Origin: Jiella pelagia
Lineage (GTDB): Bacteria > Pseudomonadota > Alphaproteobacteria > Rhizobiales > Rhizobiaceae
Reading direction: 5' to 3'
Assembly: GCF_026898155.1 (NCBI RefSeq)
Contig: NZ_CP114029.1
Coordinates: forward strand, 7,501-71,500
Length of the DNA stretch: 64,000 nt
Shown here: positions 28,142 to 38,441 of the stretch, one piece after another
Layout of the letters: each line of letters begins with the position of its first letter
Numbering within the stretch: position 1 is the first letter of the stretch
The notes under the pieces: model-generated
Databases searched by the model: none
The model's input: only the letters and a program-made list of their open reading frames with translations
What the model was told of the DNA's origin: nothing
Program-made: the position numbers and the translations under genes

Positions 28142-29581
28142 TCAGCGGCCGAGAGCCGTCTCCGCCGCCTTCAGCCCCCAATCGAGCAGCCGTTCGGCCG
28201 CTTCGGCACTTGCCGACTCGACATAGCAGCGCAGTTCCGGCGCATTGCCGGAGGCGCGGTAATGCACCGTCTCGCCAGAGACGAGCGTGATGCGAACCCC
28301 GTCGAGGCGGTCGACCGCGCCAATGTCGCCGACAGGGGCGAAGACATCCCGGCGGAACGTCTCTTCCTCGGCAAGCCGAGCGAGAAACGCTCCGCTCTCG
28401 GCGGCGGATACGTCCTTGAGGCGATGGGCGGCGGTGAAGCCGGCGTCGAGCCCGTCGACGAGCTTTGCCAGCGGCACCTGCATCTTCGCCATTTCGGCGA
28501 GGACAGCGAGGATCGGCAGGACGCTGTCGCGGGTCGCCAGCGCTTCGAGCAGCCGACCGTTGCGCTCCACCTGCGAGCCGAGGAGCAGGCCGCCATTCGC
28601 CTCGAAGCCGACGATGCCGGCGTCGCCCTGCTTCCCCGCCTCTTCCATGCCGGCAATGACGAAGGGGCTGCCGACCTTCGTCCGGCAAACGGTGGACGCG
28701 ATGCCGGAGCGTTCAATCGCCGAGCTCGACGTTACCGGGGTGACGATGGTCGACAGGCCGAGGTGGTGGGCCGTCAGAAGCCCGATCACGTCGCCGCGGA
28801 CCACAGTCCCGGCGGCGTCTGCGACCAGCGGCCGGTCGCCGTCGCCGTCGGTGGAGACGAAGGCGTCGCAGCGCCCCTCGCCGGCCCACTCCTTCAGAAG
28901 CTCCAGATCTTCCGGCCGGTGCGCTTCGGTATCGACGGGGATGAACGTTTCGGCGCGGCCGTAGCGGACAGTCTTGGCGCCGAGTTTTTCAAGAATCGTG
29001 ACAAGCACGTCCCTTGCGACGGAGGAATGCTGATAGACGCCGACCGTCAGGCCCGACAATGCGTCAGGGCCGAAGAAGTCGGCATAGCGACCCACGAAGG
29101 GAGTTTCGACGTCAAGCGCTGCGGCAGGCTGCGCCCACTCTGCCATCGCCTCGAATTCGAGCAGGTCGTTCTCGCGAAGTGCTGCAAAGGCTTCCTGGAT
29201 GCCCGCCTCGTCGGATTTGCCGATTTCACCGCTGGGCGTGTAGAATTTGAGGCCGTTGCGATCGTCCGGGATGTGGCTGCCGGTCACCATGATCGCCGGG
29301 GCCCGCCGCTCCAGCGCCGCCAGTGCCAGCGCCGGCGTCGGGACGGCGCCGCAATCCACCGGCTGGAACTTGGCCGCCTCCGCCGCCGCAAGAACGAGCG
29401 AGGCGATCTCCGGGCTGCTCGACCTCAGATCCCGGGCGACCAGCACCTGCCGCGAGGCGGATACCAGGTTGTTCACGTCGAGATGGCGCAGGAACGCCAG
29501 GCTGTAGCCATAGCTCGGCCAGCCGCGCAGGTCGGTGGCGAGGCCGCGCAGGCCGCTGGTGCCGAATTTCAGGCTGCTCAT
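28142..29581 (-). CDS. manB: Phosphomannomutase
   Basis: Alpha-D-phosphohexomutase of about 479 residues interconverting mannose 6- and 1-phosphate. The phosphoserine loop is VTGSHIPDDRNGLKFY, the metal loop is DGDGDRP, the sugar-binding loop is GFEANGG and the phosphate-binding loop lies in RASGNAPELR. The ATG at 29581 follows AAGGA by 6 nt and is preferred to the ATG at 29587. Immediately downstream of the guanylyltransferase gene, so the pair makes GDP-mannose for surface polysaccharide. Confidence 0.9.
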   Translation of the reverse strand: MSSLKFGTSGLRGLATDLRGWPSYGYSLAFLRHLDVNNLVSASRQVLVARDLRSSSPEIASLVLAAAEAAKFQPVDCGAVPTPALALAALERRAPAIMVTGSHIPDDRNGLKFYTPSGEIGKSDEAGIQEAFAALRENDLLEFEAMAEWAQPAAALDVETPFVGRYADFFGPDALSGLTVGVYQHSSVARDVLVTILEKLGAKTVRYGRAETFIPVDTEAHRPEDLELLKEWAGEGRCDAFVSTDGDGDRPLVADAAGTVVRGDVIGLLTAHHLGLSTIVTPVTSSSAIERSGIASTVCRTKVGSPFVIAGMEEAGKQGDAGIVGFEANGGLLLGSQVERNGRLLEALATRDSVLPILAVLAEMAKMQVPLAKLVDGLDAGFTAAHRLKDVSAAESGAFLARLAEEETFRRDVFAPVGDIGAVDRLDGVRITLVSGETVHYRASGNAPELRCYVESASAEAAERLLDWGLKAAETALGR

Positions 29582-29622
29582 CGTCATTCCTTCTCGCTCA
29601 CAACCTCGTATCAGTCGACGCC

Positions 29623-31044
29623 TCAGCTGCGGGCATAGACGTCCTCGAGGCGCACGATGTCGTCCTCGCCGGTATAGCTGCCTACCTGAACCTCGATCAG
29701 CTTGAGATCGATCTTGCCGGGATTGTGCAGGCGGTGAACGCAGCCGATCGGCAGATAGGCCGCCTCGTTCTCGTGATAGAATTTCGTCGCCCCGTCGATG
29801 GTGACTTCCGCAGTGCCGTGGACCACGACCCAGTGCTCGGCCCGGTGATGGTGCCGCTGCAGGGAGAGGCGTCCGCCCGGCTTGACGCAGATGTGCTTCA
29901 CCTGAAACCGGTCGCCGATATCGATCCGCTGATACCAGCCCCAGGGCCGGTGGATGCGCATGTGCTCGCCGGCCTCACGACGGCCGGCCCTTTTCAATTC
30001 GGCGACGAGGGTCTTCACCTTCGGTGCCGCCGCCATCGAAGAGACCAGCACCGCGTCGTGGGTGGTCACCACCACGACATCGTCGAGGCCGAGGACGGTG
30101 GTCAGCGCCTCTTCGGAACGCACGAAGCTGTTCCTCGTGTCGATGGCGACGACGTCGCCTTCGAGCCGGTTGCCGTTCGCGTCCTTGTCCTTGACGGCAT
30201 GGAGCGAATCCCAGGAGCCGATGTCCGACCAGCCGAACTCTGCGGCGAGAACCCCGCCGGCCCGGGTTTTTTCCATCACCGCATAGTCGATCGATATCGT
30301 CGGCGAGGTTGAGAAGGCCGCCGCATCGAGGCGAATGAAGTCGAGATCGCGGGTCGCCTTGTCCACCGCCTCGCGCGCAGCAGTGAGAACGTCCGGCGCA
30401 AAGTGCTGGAGTTCCTTCAGCATCACCTCGGCCGAAAAGGCGAAGTTTCCCGAGTTCCAGACATAGCCCTCGGCGATGTAGCCTTCGGCGGTCGCGCGGT
30501 CCGGCTTCTCGACGAAGCGCTCGATCGAGCGTGCACCCTGCCCCAGCTCCTCGAGGCCCGGATGGATGTAGCCATAGGCCGTCGAGGGGTGGTCCGGGGT
30601 GATGCCGATGGTCATGATCCGGCCGGTCGCCGCAACCGAGGCCGCCTTGCGGACGGCATCGAGGAACCCGGCCTCGTCGCCGATGACGTGGTCGGAGGCG
30701 AGCAACAGGCAGACGCCGCCCGCCCCCTGCCGCTCGGCGAGGAGCGCGCCGACGGCGACGGCCGCCGCGCTGTCGCGGCGCTCCGGCTCGAGCACGATCT
30801 CGGCGTCGATGCGAAGGCGCGAAAGCTGCTCGGCGGCGATGAAGCGGAAGTCGTTGTTGGTGACCACGATCGGCCGGCCGAAGCCCTCGCCCACCACCCG
30901 GCGCAGCGTCGCCTGGAAGGCCGACAAACCGTCGTCGAGAAGCTCGATGAACTGCTTGGGCATGGTGTCGCGCGACACCGGCCAAAGCCGCGACCCGGCG
31001 CCGCCGGCCATGATGATCGGGATGATTGTCGGCAGTGGAGCCAT
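29623..31044 (-). CDS. manC: Mannose-1-phosphate guanylyltransferase/mannose-6-phosphate isomerase
   Basis: Bifunctional type II PMI/GMP enzyme of 473 residues. The N-terminal nucleotidyltransferase has AGGAGSRLWPVSRDTMPKQF and FVEKPD; the C-terminal cupin has HRPWGWYQRID, SLQRHHHRAEHW and the ENEAAYLPIGCVHRLHN segment. The ATG at 31044 fits the family start. Works with the downstream phosphomannomutase. The upstream 500 nt separate it from the divergent haem protein gene. Confidence 0.92.
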   Translation of the reverse strand: MAPLPTIIPIIMAGGAGSRLWPVSRDTMPKQFIELLDDGLSAFQATLRRVVGEGFGRPIVVTNNDFRFIAAEQLSRLRIDAEIVLEPERRDSAAAVAVGALLAERQGAGGVCLLLASDHVIGDEAGFLDAVRKAASVAATGRIMTIGITPDHPSTAYGYIHPGLEELGQGARSIERFVEKPDRATAEGYIAEGYVWNSGNFAFSAEVMLKELQHFAPDVLTAAREAVDKATRDLDFIRLDAAAFSTSPTISIDYAVMEKTRAGGVLAAEFGWSDIGSWDSLHAVKDKDANGNRLEGDVVAIDTRNSFVRSEEALTTVLGLDDVVVVTTHDAVLVSSMAAAPKVKTLVAELKRAGRREAGEHMRIHRPWGWYQRIDIGDRFQVKHICVKPGGRLSLQRHHHRAEHWVVVHGTAEVTIDGATKFYHENEAAYLPIGCVHRLHNPGKIDLKLIEVQVGSYTGEDDIVRLEDVYARS

Positions 31045-31552
31045 GGTAGCGTCACCCGTGATGGTTCGCCCGGATCGGCGGAACGCGCTCGGCGAGCCAT
31101 AGCCTGCCCGGCGCAGGCTTTCCATACCATGTCCACAGCGAGGTACGGCACGCACGGCTGCGATCATGGTGAACGCCGCCGGCCCGTGCTGGCGGACACT
31201 TGCGGGGGCATCCGCCGGCTCGTTCACGGGAATTTCCGTTGCGTAAGCCAAGAGATCGGAGCTACGCTTTTGGGACGCGTTCCCGGCTGTTCCCCGGACG
31301 CTTTGCGGCTCGACGGATACGATCTGGAATTTCCACTGCGGCCAGGGCGCGTGCCCGCCTTGAAGGAGAGAATGGATCGCCGATGAACGGACCACGACTG
31401 ACAGGGCAAGACGCCGAGCCCGTCCACTCGCGCCACACGCGCCCGCCCTCCTTGCCCAGCATCATCCTTGCCCCGCGTCCCCGGCCGGTTTTCTGTCCAG
31501 TCGCGGATGTGAACGCTCCACCGAATCGTCCCACTCGTGAGGCCTGAAACCG
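31045..31552. other. Divergent intergenic region
   Basis: About 500 nt between manC (minus) and the first gene of the multi-protease locus (plus). It should hold promoters for both. ORFs here have no recognisable sequence. Confidence 0.5.
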
Positions 31553-33757
31553 ATGCCACAGCTCCGCAACGCCATTCTCGCCGGCACGGCCCTTTGCCTG
31601 CTCGTCGGCGCGTCGACCCCGCTAAGGGCGCAGCTCAGCGACGCGATCAACGACACCATCCTCGGCGGCGGCTCGTCTCAGCCACAGGTTTCCGATCCGG
31701 CCGCCGAGCAGCCGCCTGCCACAGTGGAGACGCCAGTTTCGGACCAGCCGCCGACGGCGGAACAGCCGCCCGTCGACAACATCGGTGAACCGCAACCGGA
31801 TCCCGCCTTGCAGGCGCCCGAACCGGTCTCGCCCCCGGCGGCGACCGACCAGGCTGCGCCGGTCGTCGCTGCACCGGCCTATGCCAGCAACCCCGGCCCC
31901 ATTCCAGGCGACAATGCCCCCGTCGTTGCTCGTCTGACGAGCGGCGACGAGCCGTCGCTAGTCCAGGGCATCCGCGTCTCGCAGGACGACATCACCAACG
32001 GCAACGTCGACTTTCGTCAGGTTATGGAGATCGGCCGACACCTCTTCACCCAGTCCTTCACCGCCGCAGACGGCTATGGGGAGGGCCCGATCGGCCCGCG
32101 CGAGAAGAAGCGCCGCCAGATGGCTGCGAGCGGGCTCGGGCCAATGGCCGCCTTCACGCAGATTCCCTGGATGCGCGTTCACGGTCTCGACGCCCAGGCC
32201 TGCCTGGAATGCCACAACGCCTCCGGCTTCGAGACTCCGACGGACGGTGCAACGCCCGGCCGCACGGTCCGTCCAGACCGTGTTTCCGGTGCAGGCGCCG
32301 TCACCTCGGCAGCCATCATCAACCCGCTTTTGGAAGATCCGGCACCGGCATGGGTGCTCGACGCATTCAATGAGCGCGGCGTCGCCGATCCCGGCAACAT
32401 GTATGCCGTCTTCCTGCGCAACCCGCCGCACCTCTTCGGCGCGGGCTATACGCAGAAGCTCGCCGAAGAGATGACCTTCGATCTTCTCGCCCAGCGCCGG
32501 TCGGCGATCGACCAGGCGACGCAGAATCGCGGCCAGTGGTACGAGATCGCGCTGAACTCCAAGGGCACGAATTTCGGCCGCTATCAGGTGCGCGTCGATG
32601 CCGGTGCGCCGACACCGCCGCAGCTGCTCGATCCCTGCGGCCAGAACACCGCCCTCACCGAGCGCTGCGATCTGATCGACGGCGTCAGCGAGGACTTCGT
32701 CGTCCGGCCGTTCCAATGGAAGGGCATCGCGTCGAACATGCGCAACTTCGTTCGCGACGCCTTGAACTTCCACTTTGGCATGGTGCCCGTCGAGCTTGCG
32801 CCGAACGACGCCGACATCGACGGCGACGGCATCCCCAACGAGGTCTCGATCGGCGAGGTCACCGCGCTGACCGCCTTCGCTCTGAGCGCCCGGCCGCCGT
32901 CGCAGATCGCCAGCAGCGACGGCGCGGAAGCCGCCGCCATCACCCGCGGCCGGGACATCTTCGAGGGCCGGGCGGGCGTCGATCCTTCCGTCGCCTGCGT
33001 CACCTGCCATCAGTCTTCGAAGACCGTGCTCAATCCCGTCGTGTCGATCCACGATCCGCGCCTGGTGCCGGAGGCTGTGGCCGTCGCCTCGCGGGAATCC
33101 TCGCGCGGCGAGCCTTCCCTCCTTGTCACCGACAACGGCGTCGGCCTCGGCCAGGCAGCCCCGCGCGGCCTTCCGCTGCCGGTGGAGCGGGAATTCCTCG
33201 ACGGCGGCCAGACGCCGGCTCGCGAACGGGCGATCCAGAGCACCCCAGAGGCGCGCGAATCCGGCGGTCGCCGGCTCCCGGCGGGCTCCGCCTTCGCCTT
33301 CAACCTCAACATGAACACTTCGTTCGAAGACCGGGTGCTGCTGGCCTCGCAGCCGCGACTTCCCTCCGACGCGACCGGCGCCATCGCGGTGCCGCTCTAC
33401 TCGGATCTGAAGCGCCACAAGATGGGTCGCTGCCTCGCCGACGTTATCCACCAGCAGGTCGACCGTGCCGGCGTCTTCGCTCCGCGCGACCAGTTCCTGA
33501 CCCGGCCGCTCTGGGGGCTTTCAGATACGGGGCCGTGGCTGCACGATGGCCGGGCGCTCAGCCTGCGCGACGCCATCCTGAAGCATTCCGACGCGGCCTG
33601 CGCCGATGACGGATCGGGCTATGTCAGCGAAGCGAACGGCGCCGTCGCCGCCTTCCAGACGCTGAGCGAAACGGACCAGGAAGCCGTCATCGCCTTCCTG
33701 CACACGTTGCGCCTGCCGCGCAACCTCGGCTTCGCCAGCGTCGACCAGAACCGCTGA
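31553..33757 (+). CDS. Exported di-haem oxidoreductase-like protein
   Basis: 734-residue periplasmic protein: signal peptide (residues 1-26), a Pro/Ala/Glu-rich linker to about residue 130, then a large domain with two c-type haem sites, CLECH (217-221) and CVTCH (482-486). The C-terminus SDLKRHKMG and RPLWGLSDTGPWLHDGRA are hallmarks of the DUF1111/di-haem oxidoreductase (MauG/CcpA-like) family. Probable peroxidase or electron carrier. First gene of the long plus-strand locus. The mature N-terminus carries AINDTILGGG, a short motif that recurs in neighbours. Confidence 0.85.
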   Translation: MPQLRNAILAGTALCLLVGASTPLRAQLSDAINDTILGGGSSQPQVSDPAAEQPPATVETPVSDQPPTAEQPPVDNIGEPQPDPALQAPEPVSPPAATDQAAPVVAAPAYASNPGPIPGDNAPVVARLTSGDEPSLVQGIRVSQDDITNGNVDFRQVMEIGRHLFTQSFTAADGYGEGPIGPREKKRRQMAASGLGPMAAFTQIPWMRVHGLDAQACLECHNASGFETPTDGATPGRTVRPDRVSGAGAVTSAAIINPLLEDPAPAWVLDAFNERGVADPGNMYAVFLRNPPHLFGAGYTQKLAEEMTFDLLAQRRSAIDQATQNRGQWYEIALNSKGTNFGRYQVRVDAGAPTPPQLLDPCGQNTALTERCDLIDGVSEDFVVRPFQWKGIASNMRNFVRDALNFHFGMVPVELAPNDADIDGDGIPNEVSIGEVTALTAFALSARPPSQIASSDGAEAAAITRGRDIFEGRAGVDPSVACVTCHQSSKTVLNPVVSIHDPRLVPEAVAVASRESSRGEPSLLVTDNGVGLGQAAPRGLPLPVEREFLDGGQTPARERAIQSTPEARESGGRRLPAGSAFAFNLNMNTSFEDRVLLASQPRLPSDATGAIAVPLYSDLKRHKMGRCLADVIHQQVDRAGVFAPRDQFLTRPLWGLSDTGPWLHDGRALSLRDAILKHSDAACADDGSGYVSEANGAVAAFQTLSETDQEAVIAFLHTLRLPRNLGFASVDQNR

Positions 33758-33972
33758 GGCGCGCCTGGCGGCCATTGCCTCACCGGATCCGGCACTCTCT
33801 CCGGGTCCGGCCCGCCCAGGCCCCGCAAGAGCCGCCAGCCGCACTTCCTCGCAACGCCCGATCCGGCTCCCGGGTCGGGCGTCGCTGTTTCGGGCGATGG
33901 GACGATTTTGCTCTGCCGCTTCCACTTGGACGCCGACAGCCAGCGAGCTTTCGACCCTGAGGAGACAAAACG

Positions 33973-35019
33973 ATGCGCTCGACACTTTCGACCACCGCCA
34001 TTCTGACCGGCATGCTTTCGATGGGGACGGCCCTCGTTCCGCAGACCGCCAGCGCCGACGGGTACTACGGCCCCCGTGCCAGCGCCGGCGAGATCAACCG
34101 CGTGATCCACGGCTCGTCCGGCTATGGCCGCGGCCATGCCGGCTACGTCCGCCATGGCGGCTATGGCCACTCCGCCGGCTACGCCCCGCGGGACTACGGC
34201 CACGGCGGTCACTATGTCGTCGGCAGTCGCTACGACCATGGCTATGCCGGCTACGGCTACGGCGATCGCGGCTATGGCCACGACGTTTCCGATCTCGACG
34301 ACTTCCACGTCTATCCCAGGCGCGGCGGCCAGCTGGTCTATCGCTACAAGACGGTGTCACCGTTCGCCCCCGAGGTCGAATACGCCGAACCGACCGAAGC
34401 GGCGGGTGAGATGCAGGCCGAGCTGGCCGGTCCGGAGCCCCGCACCGCGGTGGGCCGCCCGATCCTGTTTGCTTCGGGCAGCCAGTCGCTCTCGGAGACA
34501 GCGGCCGCCGATCTCGACCGGATCGGCAACATCCTCCTCGCCTATGCCGAGACGGACGTTCGCATTCTCCTCACCGCCTATACCGACGCGACGGGCACCC
34601 GCCAGCAGAACGAGGCGATCTCGCTGAAGCGCATTGCCGCGGTGAAGGTCTATCTGGCCGACAAGTTCGACATTCCGCTGGATCGCTTCGTCGATGCCCC
34701 GTTCGGCGAGACACCGGCTCCGGGCATCGAAGATCCGCTGGCGGGCGAGAACCGGCAGGTGGTCGTCGCGCTGCTCGGCCTCGATCTCGACAGGCCCGCG
34801 GATGAGCCGGTCGCCGATGCCGGCGGGACGATCGCCGTCCCGGCCCCTGCCCCAGCGGCGAGCTATCGCTCTGCGGATCACGCCGAGCCGGCCTGCAGCG
34901 TCCCCGCCTATCCCCATGCAGGCTACGAGGTCGAAGGCCGCATCGTCGCCGCCGGCTTCCAGGACATCGACGATTTCGGCGGTGGCCGCATCGTCGAGGT
35001 TTGCAGGATCGGTCACTGA
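33973..35019 (+). CDS. OmpA-domain protein with Gly/Tyr/His-rich region
   Basis: 348 residues: signal peptide, a Gly/Tyr/His-rich low-complexity region (about residues 30-115), and an OmpA-type peptidoglycan-binding domain (FASGSQSLSETAAADLDRI, then ALKVYL-like and NRQVVVALLG) near residues 160-270. The tail contains two Cys. Likely tethers part of this system to the cell wall. Preceded by GGAGAC, followed by a strong hairpin. Confidence 0.8.
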   Translation: MRSTLSTTAILTGMLSMGTALVPQTASADGYYGPRASAGEINRVIHGSSGYGRGHAGYVRHGGYGHSAGYAPRDYGHGGHYVVGSRYDHGYAGYGYGDRGYGHDVSDLDDFHVYPRRGGQLVYRYKTVSPFAPEVEYAEPTEAAGEMQAELAGPEPRTAVGRPILFASGSQSLSETAAADLDRIGNILLAYAETDVRILLTAYTDATGTRQQNEAISLKRIAAVKVYLADKFDIPLDRFVDAPFGETPAPGIEDPLAGENRQVVVALLGLDLDRPADEPVADAGGTIAVPAPAPAASYRSADHAEPACSVPAYPHAGYEVEGRIVAAGFQDIDDFGGGRIVEVCRIGH

Positions 35020-35026
35020 GGCCTGC

Positions 35027-35061
35027 GAGGCGGGGGAGCGGATACGCCCGCCCCCCGCCTC
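35027..35061 (+). terminator. GC-rich hairpin after first OmpA-like gene
   Basis: GAGGCGGGGG pairs with CCCCCGCCTC around a 15-nt loop and is followed by CTCTCTC. It implies that the caspase gene downstream has its own promoter in the 235 nt before it. Confidence 0.55.
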
Positions 35062-35296
35062 CTCTCTCGCCCTCCGCCCGATCGACCATGCCGGAAACAC
35101 CAACGACGACCCGTCCGGGTCAAACCGGCCCAGGCCCTCGCACCGGGCGACGTCGAGAGCGCTGCGGAAATTGCTTCTGATATGCCTCGATGATACGAGG
35201 CCATTAACTCTGCATCCCCCAGATCCACTTCCCGACGGGTTCCAACCGCACGACTTCGTGGTAGAACTCCATCGAGACATTGAGGACTAAACGACT

Positions 35297-38200
35297 ATGC
35301 GCGGGGTACAGAACTTAAGACTGCTCCTACGTCACGTTGCAGTGTTCGTTTCGCTCATCCTGGCCGTTCCAGCGGTTCACGCCAATGGTGAGGAGAGACT
35401 TCGCCCCGGCGCGCCCGTGGTAGACACCGTGCGCACCCAGGTAACGGCCGCGATTGCCGGCATCCTGACGTCGAACTGCATCGCGCCGGACGCTCCCCGC
35501 CCCTACGACCTCACCTATCTCGGCCTTCCCCTTGGTGATCCGCATGTCTCCGAGAGCCTCAGGTCGCGTATCAACGGCGCGTTGCAGGAGGCGATCCGCG
35601 GGTCAGGCCTTGCGATCAACGTCAACGCCGCGGAGAACGCCCGCGCGCTCCTGCCGATCCTCGGCATGGGCACCGAAAGCCGGCAGCTCGAGCAGATGGT
35701 CAACCGGCTCTACGCCTCGACCTTCGCCGTCGCGGTCCAGGTGACTCGGCCGAGCGTCGACGTCTCGCGTCTTACCATCGCGATCTTTGCCCGCTCGGAA
35801 GGCGGCTCCTACAGCTGCAACCGGACCGTCTCCATCAACCTGCATATGCCGTCCTTCACGGTGATCGGCGACTTCAGAAGCTCGAGCGCCGACCTCGTCG
35901 AACTTTCGGGCGCCTATCAGGCGGTGCTGGCCGCCATCGCGCCGAAGCTTTCCACCGCCACCAGCCTCACCTTCCAGCCGGACGTGCATGTCGACGGCAA
36001 TTGCGGCCTGTCGCAGCGCGCCGCCGACACCTTCACCACAGCCTATTTCCAGATGCAGCAGGGTGAGGCTCGCCGCATGGCTCGACGGCAAGCCGCTGCC
36101 ATCGCTGATGATTGGCGGCAACGGCGAAACGGGCGACGGCGTCGTCATGGAGGTCGACTATCGCCTGCCGCAGAAGGACAGCCGCATCGTCGATCTGACG
36201 ATCACCATCCGCACCGGCAACACCGTTCTGGCACGCCGGCAGACGCTCGCGGTCGCCGACGAGGGCCTGCTCGACGGCTGCCGGCCCGAAGCCATGGTGG
36301 CGGCCGCGGTCGACCCGGCGGCCCAGCCTGCCGCGACGGGCTCTTCATCCCCCGCCCCGCCCTCCGGCACCAACGCGGCATCAACCCTGCCACAGAGCGA
36401 AGATGCCTCGACCGCGGCGCCTGGCGAGGGCGACGAGGCGGCTGCGGCGGACGACGCCGACCACGGCCGTCCGCCGCAGCGCCACCTCTTCATCATCGCC
36501 AATCACGACTATCGTTATGCCGAAGACGTGCGCTATGCCACGAACGACGCCAGCGCCGTCGAGAAGCTGTTCGTCGAGCAGTTCGGTCTCGCCCCGGCAA
36601 ACATCACCCGCTACGAAGACCTGACGACGGGCGAATTGCGCTATCTCTTTGGCGACGCCGACAAGCCAGGGACCATCGGCAACCAGATCTCTTCGCCCGA
36701 CGCCGAGGTCTACGTCTATTTCGTCGGCCACGGCTCGCGCTCCTTCATGGGCGGCGGCAACGACCGGACCCCCTATCTCCTCGGCATTGACAGCCGGCCG
36801 GACCGCCTCGATCTCACCGGCTACGACCTCAACACCCTGATCGGCCAGCTCGCCACCATGCGATCCAAGGCCTTTCCCGAGGGCCGGGTCGTCGTCATGC
36901 TGGAGAGTTGCTTTTCCGGCCGCTCTGACGCCGGCGACCTCGTCACCGGCGTCAGCGCCCCGACCTCCGGCTCGGCCCCTGTCCTGAAGGCCGGAGAGGG
37001 TGTCACGCTGATCGCCGCCGCCCATTCCGATCAGGTTGCCGTCTGGGATTCGGAGTATCGTCACGGCATCTTCACCGACGCCCTTGTGTCGGCGCTTTAC
37101 GGCGAGGCGGACGAGAGGCGCTTCGGCGGCAATGCCGACGGCAGCGTCACCGTGGCCGAACTCGAGGGGTTCCTGGAAACCCGGATGTCGCGGCGGATCA
37201 AGCAGTTGCGCCCGGAATTCCGCCAGACTCCGGAGATCGCCGGCGCCCAGGCATCGAGCGTCCTCTTCACCATGCCGGAAGACGGCGTCGGCCGCGACGA
37301 GGCGACCGAGCGCGAGCACTATGAACTCCTGACCGCGCGGGAAATTCTGGAATCGAAGGATCTCGGCGGCGTTCAGCCCTATCTGCGCGGCTGCGTCTAT
37401 TGCCCGCTGAAGGACGAGTTGCGCGACCTCGCCCAGACGGAACGCCGCCGCGAGGCGATCTGCCGCGCAGAGGAGCGCCATGCGGCCGAACTTCTCAAGA
37501 AGGGCAGCGCATTGGAGATCGGCGCCTATCTCCAGAGCTGCGAATGCTGCGGCAACCGCGCGCCTCTGGAAGCGCGCGTCGCCGAGTTGAAGGGACCTGA
37601 TCCGGCAGCGCTGAAGGACGAGGCGCTCTGGGCTGCGGCCGAAAAGGACGGCACGCTCGACGCCTTCTGGTATTACGTGCAGAATTGCGAGGAATGCACC
37701 AAGAAGCGTGAGGGCGAGAAGAAGGTCGCGGGCATCTGCCAGCGCGCTCACGACATCGTCGATGCTCAGTTTCCGGCCGATCGCTCCTATGATGGCCTCA
37801 TCCGCTACCTTGCCAGTTGCAACGACCTGCCGCCGGTTTGCGGCTCCTGCAGAAAGATGAGCGAAGCGATCAAGCTCGTCTCCGAGATCGAGAGCCGGCC
37901 CGACTTTGCTACCGGGGACGCCGCGACGACCGCGGGATCGAAGGCGCCGGAGCGCGCCGCTGCCATCGAGAGCGAAGACCTGCCGGCCTACAAGATGGCG
38001 ATGACGTCCACCGACGCGGCGGACTACGACGAGTTCCTCGCCCGCTTTCCGACCAGCGTCTATGTCCCCGAGATCAAGGAGCGGCTGACTAGCTTGCTCG
38101 CCCAGGAAGCTACCTGGGAGGAAGTCTCGAACGCGCACACCGTGGAGGCCTATCGGCGCTATGTCCTGCAATATCCGACAGGGAAGCACCTGCGCGACGC

Positions 38201-38360
38201 CCGCGACCGTATCGAGATGCTTCAGGACGAAACCGACTGGCAGACGGTGTTGGTTGAGCGCAGCCGCGACGCCCTGGCCGAGTATCTGAGAAAGCGGCCG
38301 ACGGGGCGTTATGCCGATCACGCACGCCAGCTCGTCCGGGAGTTCGACGAGAAGGGCTGA
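35297..38360 (+). CDS. Exported caspase-like (C14) protein with CxxC repeats (one frame break)
   Basis: 1020 residues once one base is removed from GAGGCTC at 36065-36071 (restored QMQQGELAAWLDG). Order of parts: signal peptide (1-30); an N-terminal alpha/beta domain that may resemble CsgG/LPP20-type folds; a Pro/Ala linker; a caspase domain with RHLFIIANHDYR at its start, catalytic His478 in YFVGHGS and Cys538 in LESCFSG; four units of about 50 residues, each with a CxxC pair (CVYC, CECC, CEEC, CGSC; about 693-858); and three C-terminal repeats of the type YLRKRPTGRYADHA. Predicted periplasmic. Cleavage specificity (Arg/Lys or Asp) cannot be told. The CxxC array suggests metal or redox control. 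Confidence 0.85.
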
Positions 38361-38441
38361 CGGGCGGAACGATCATCATCGGGGCAATCCGCGGCGATCG
38401 GAGCCGGCATCCGGTCACTGCGACCATCGAGAGGCATCAGT

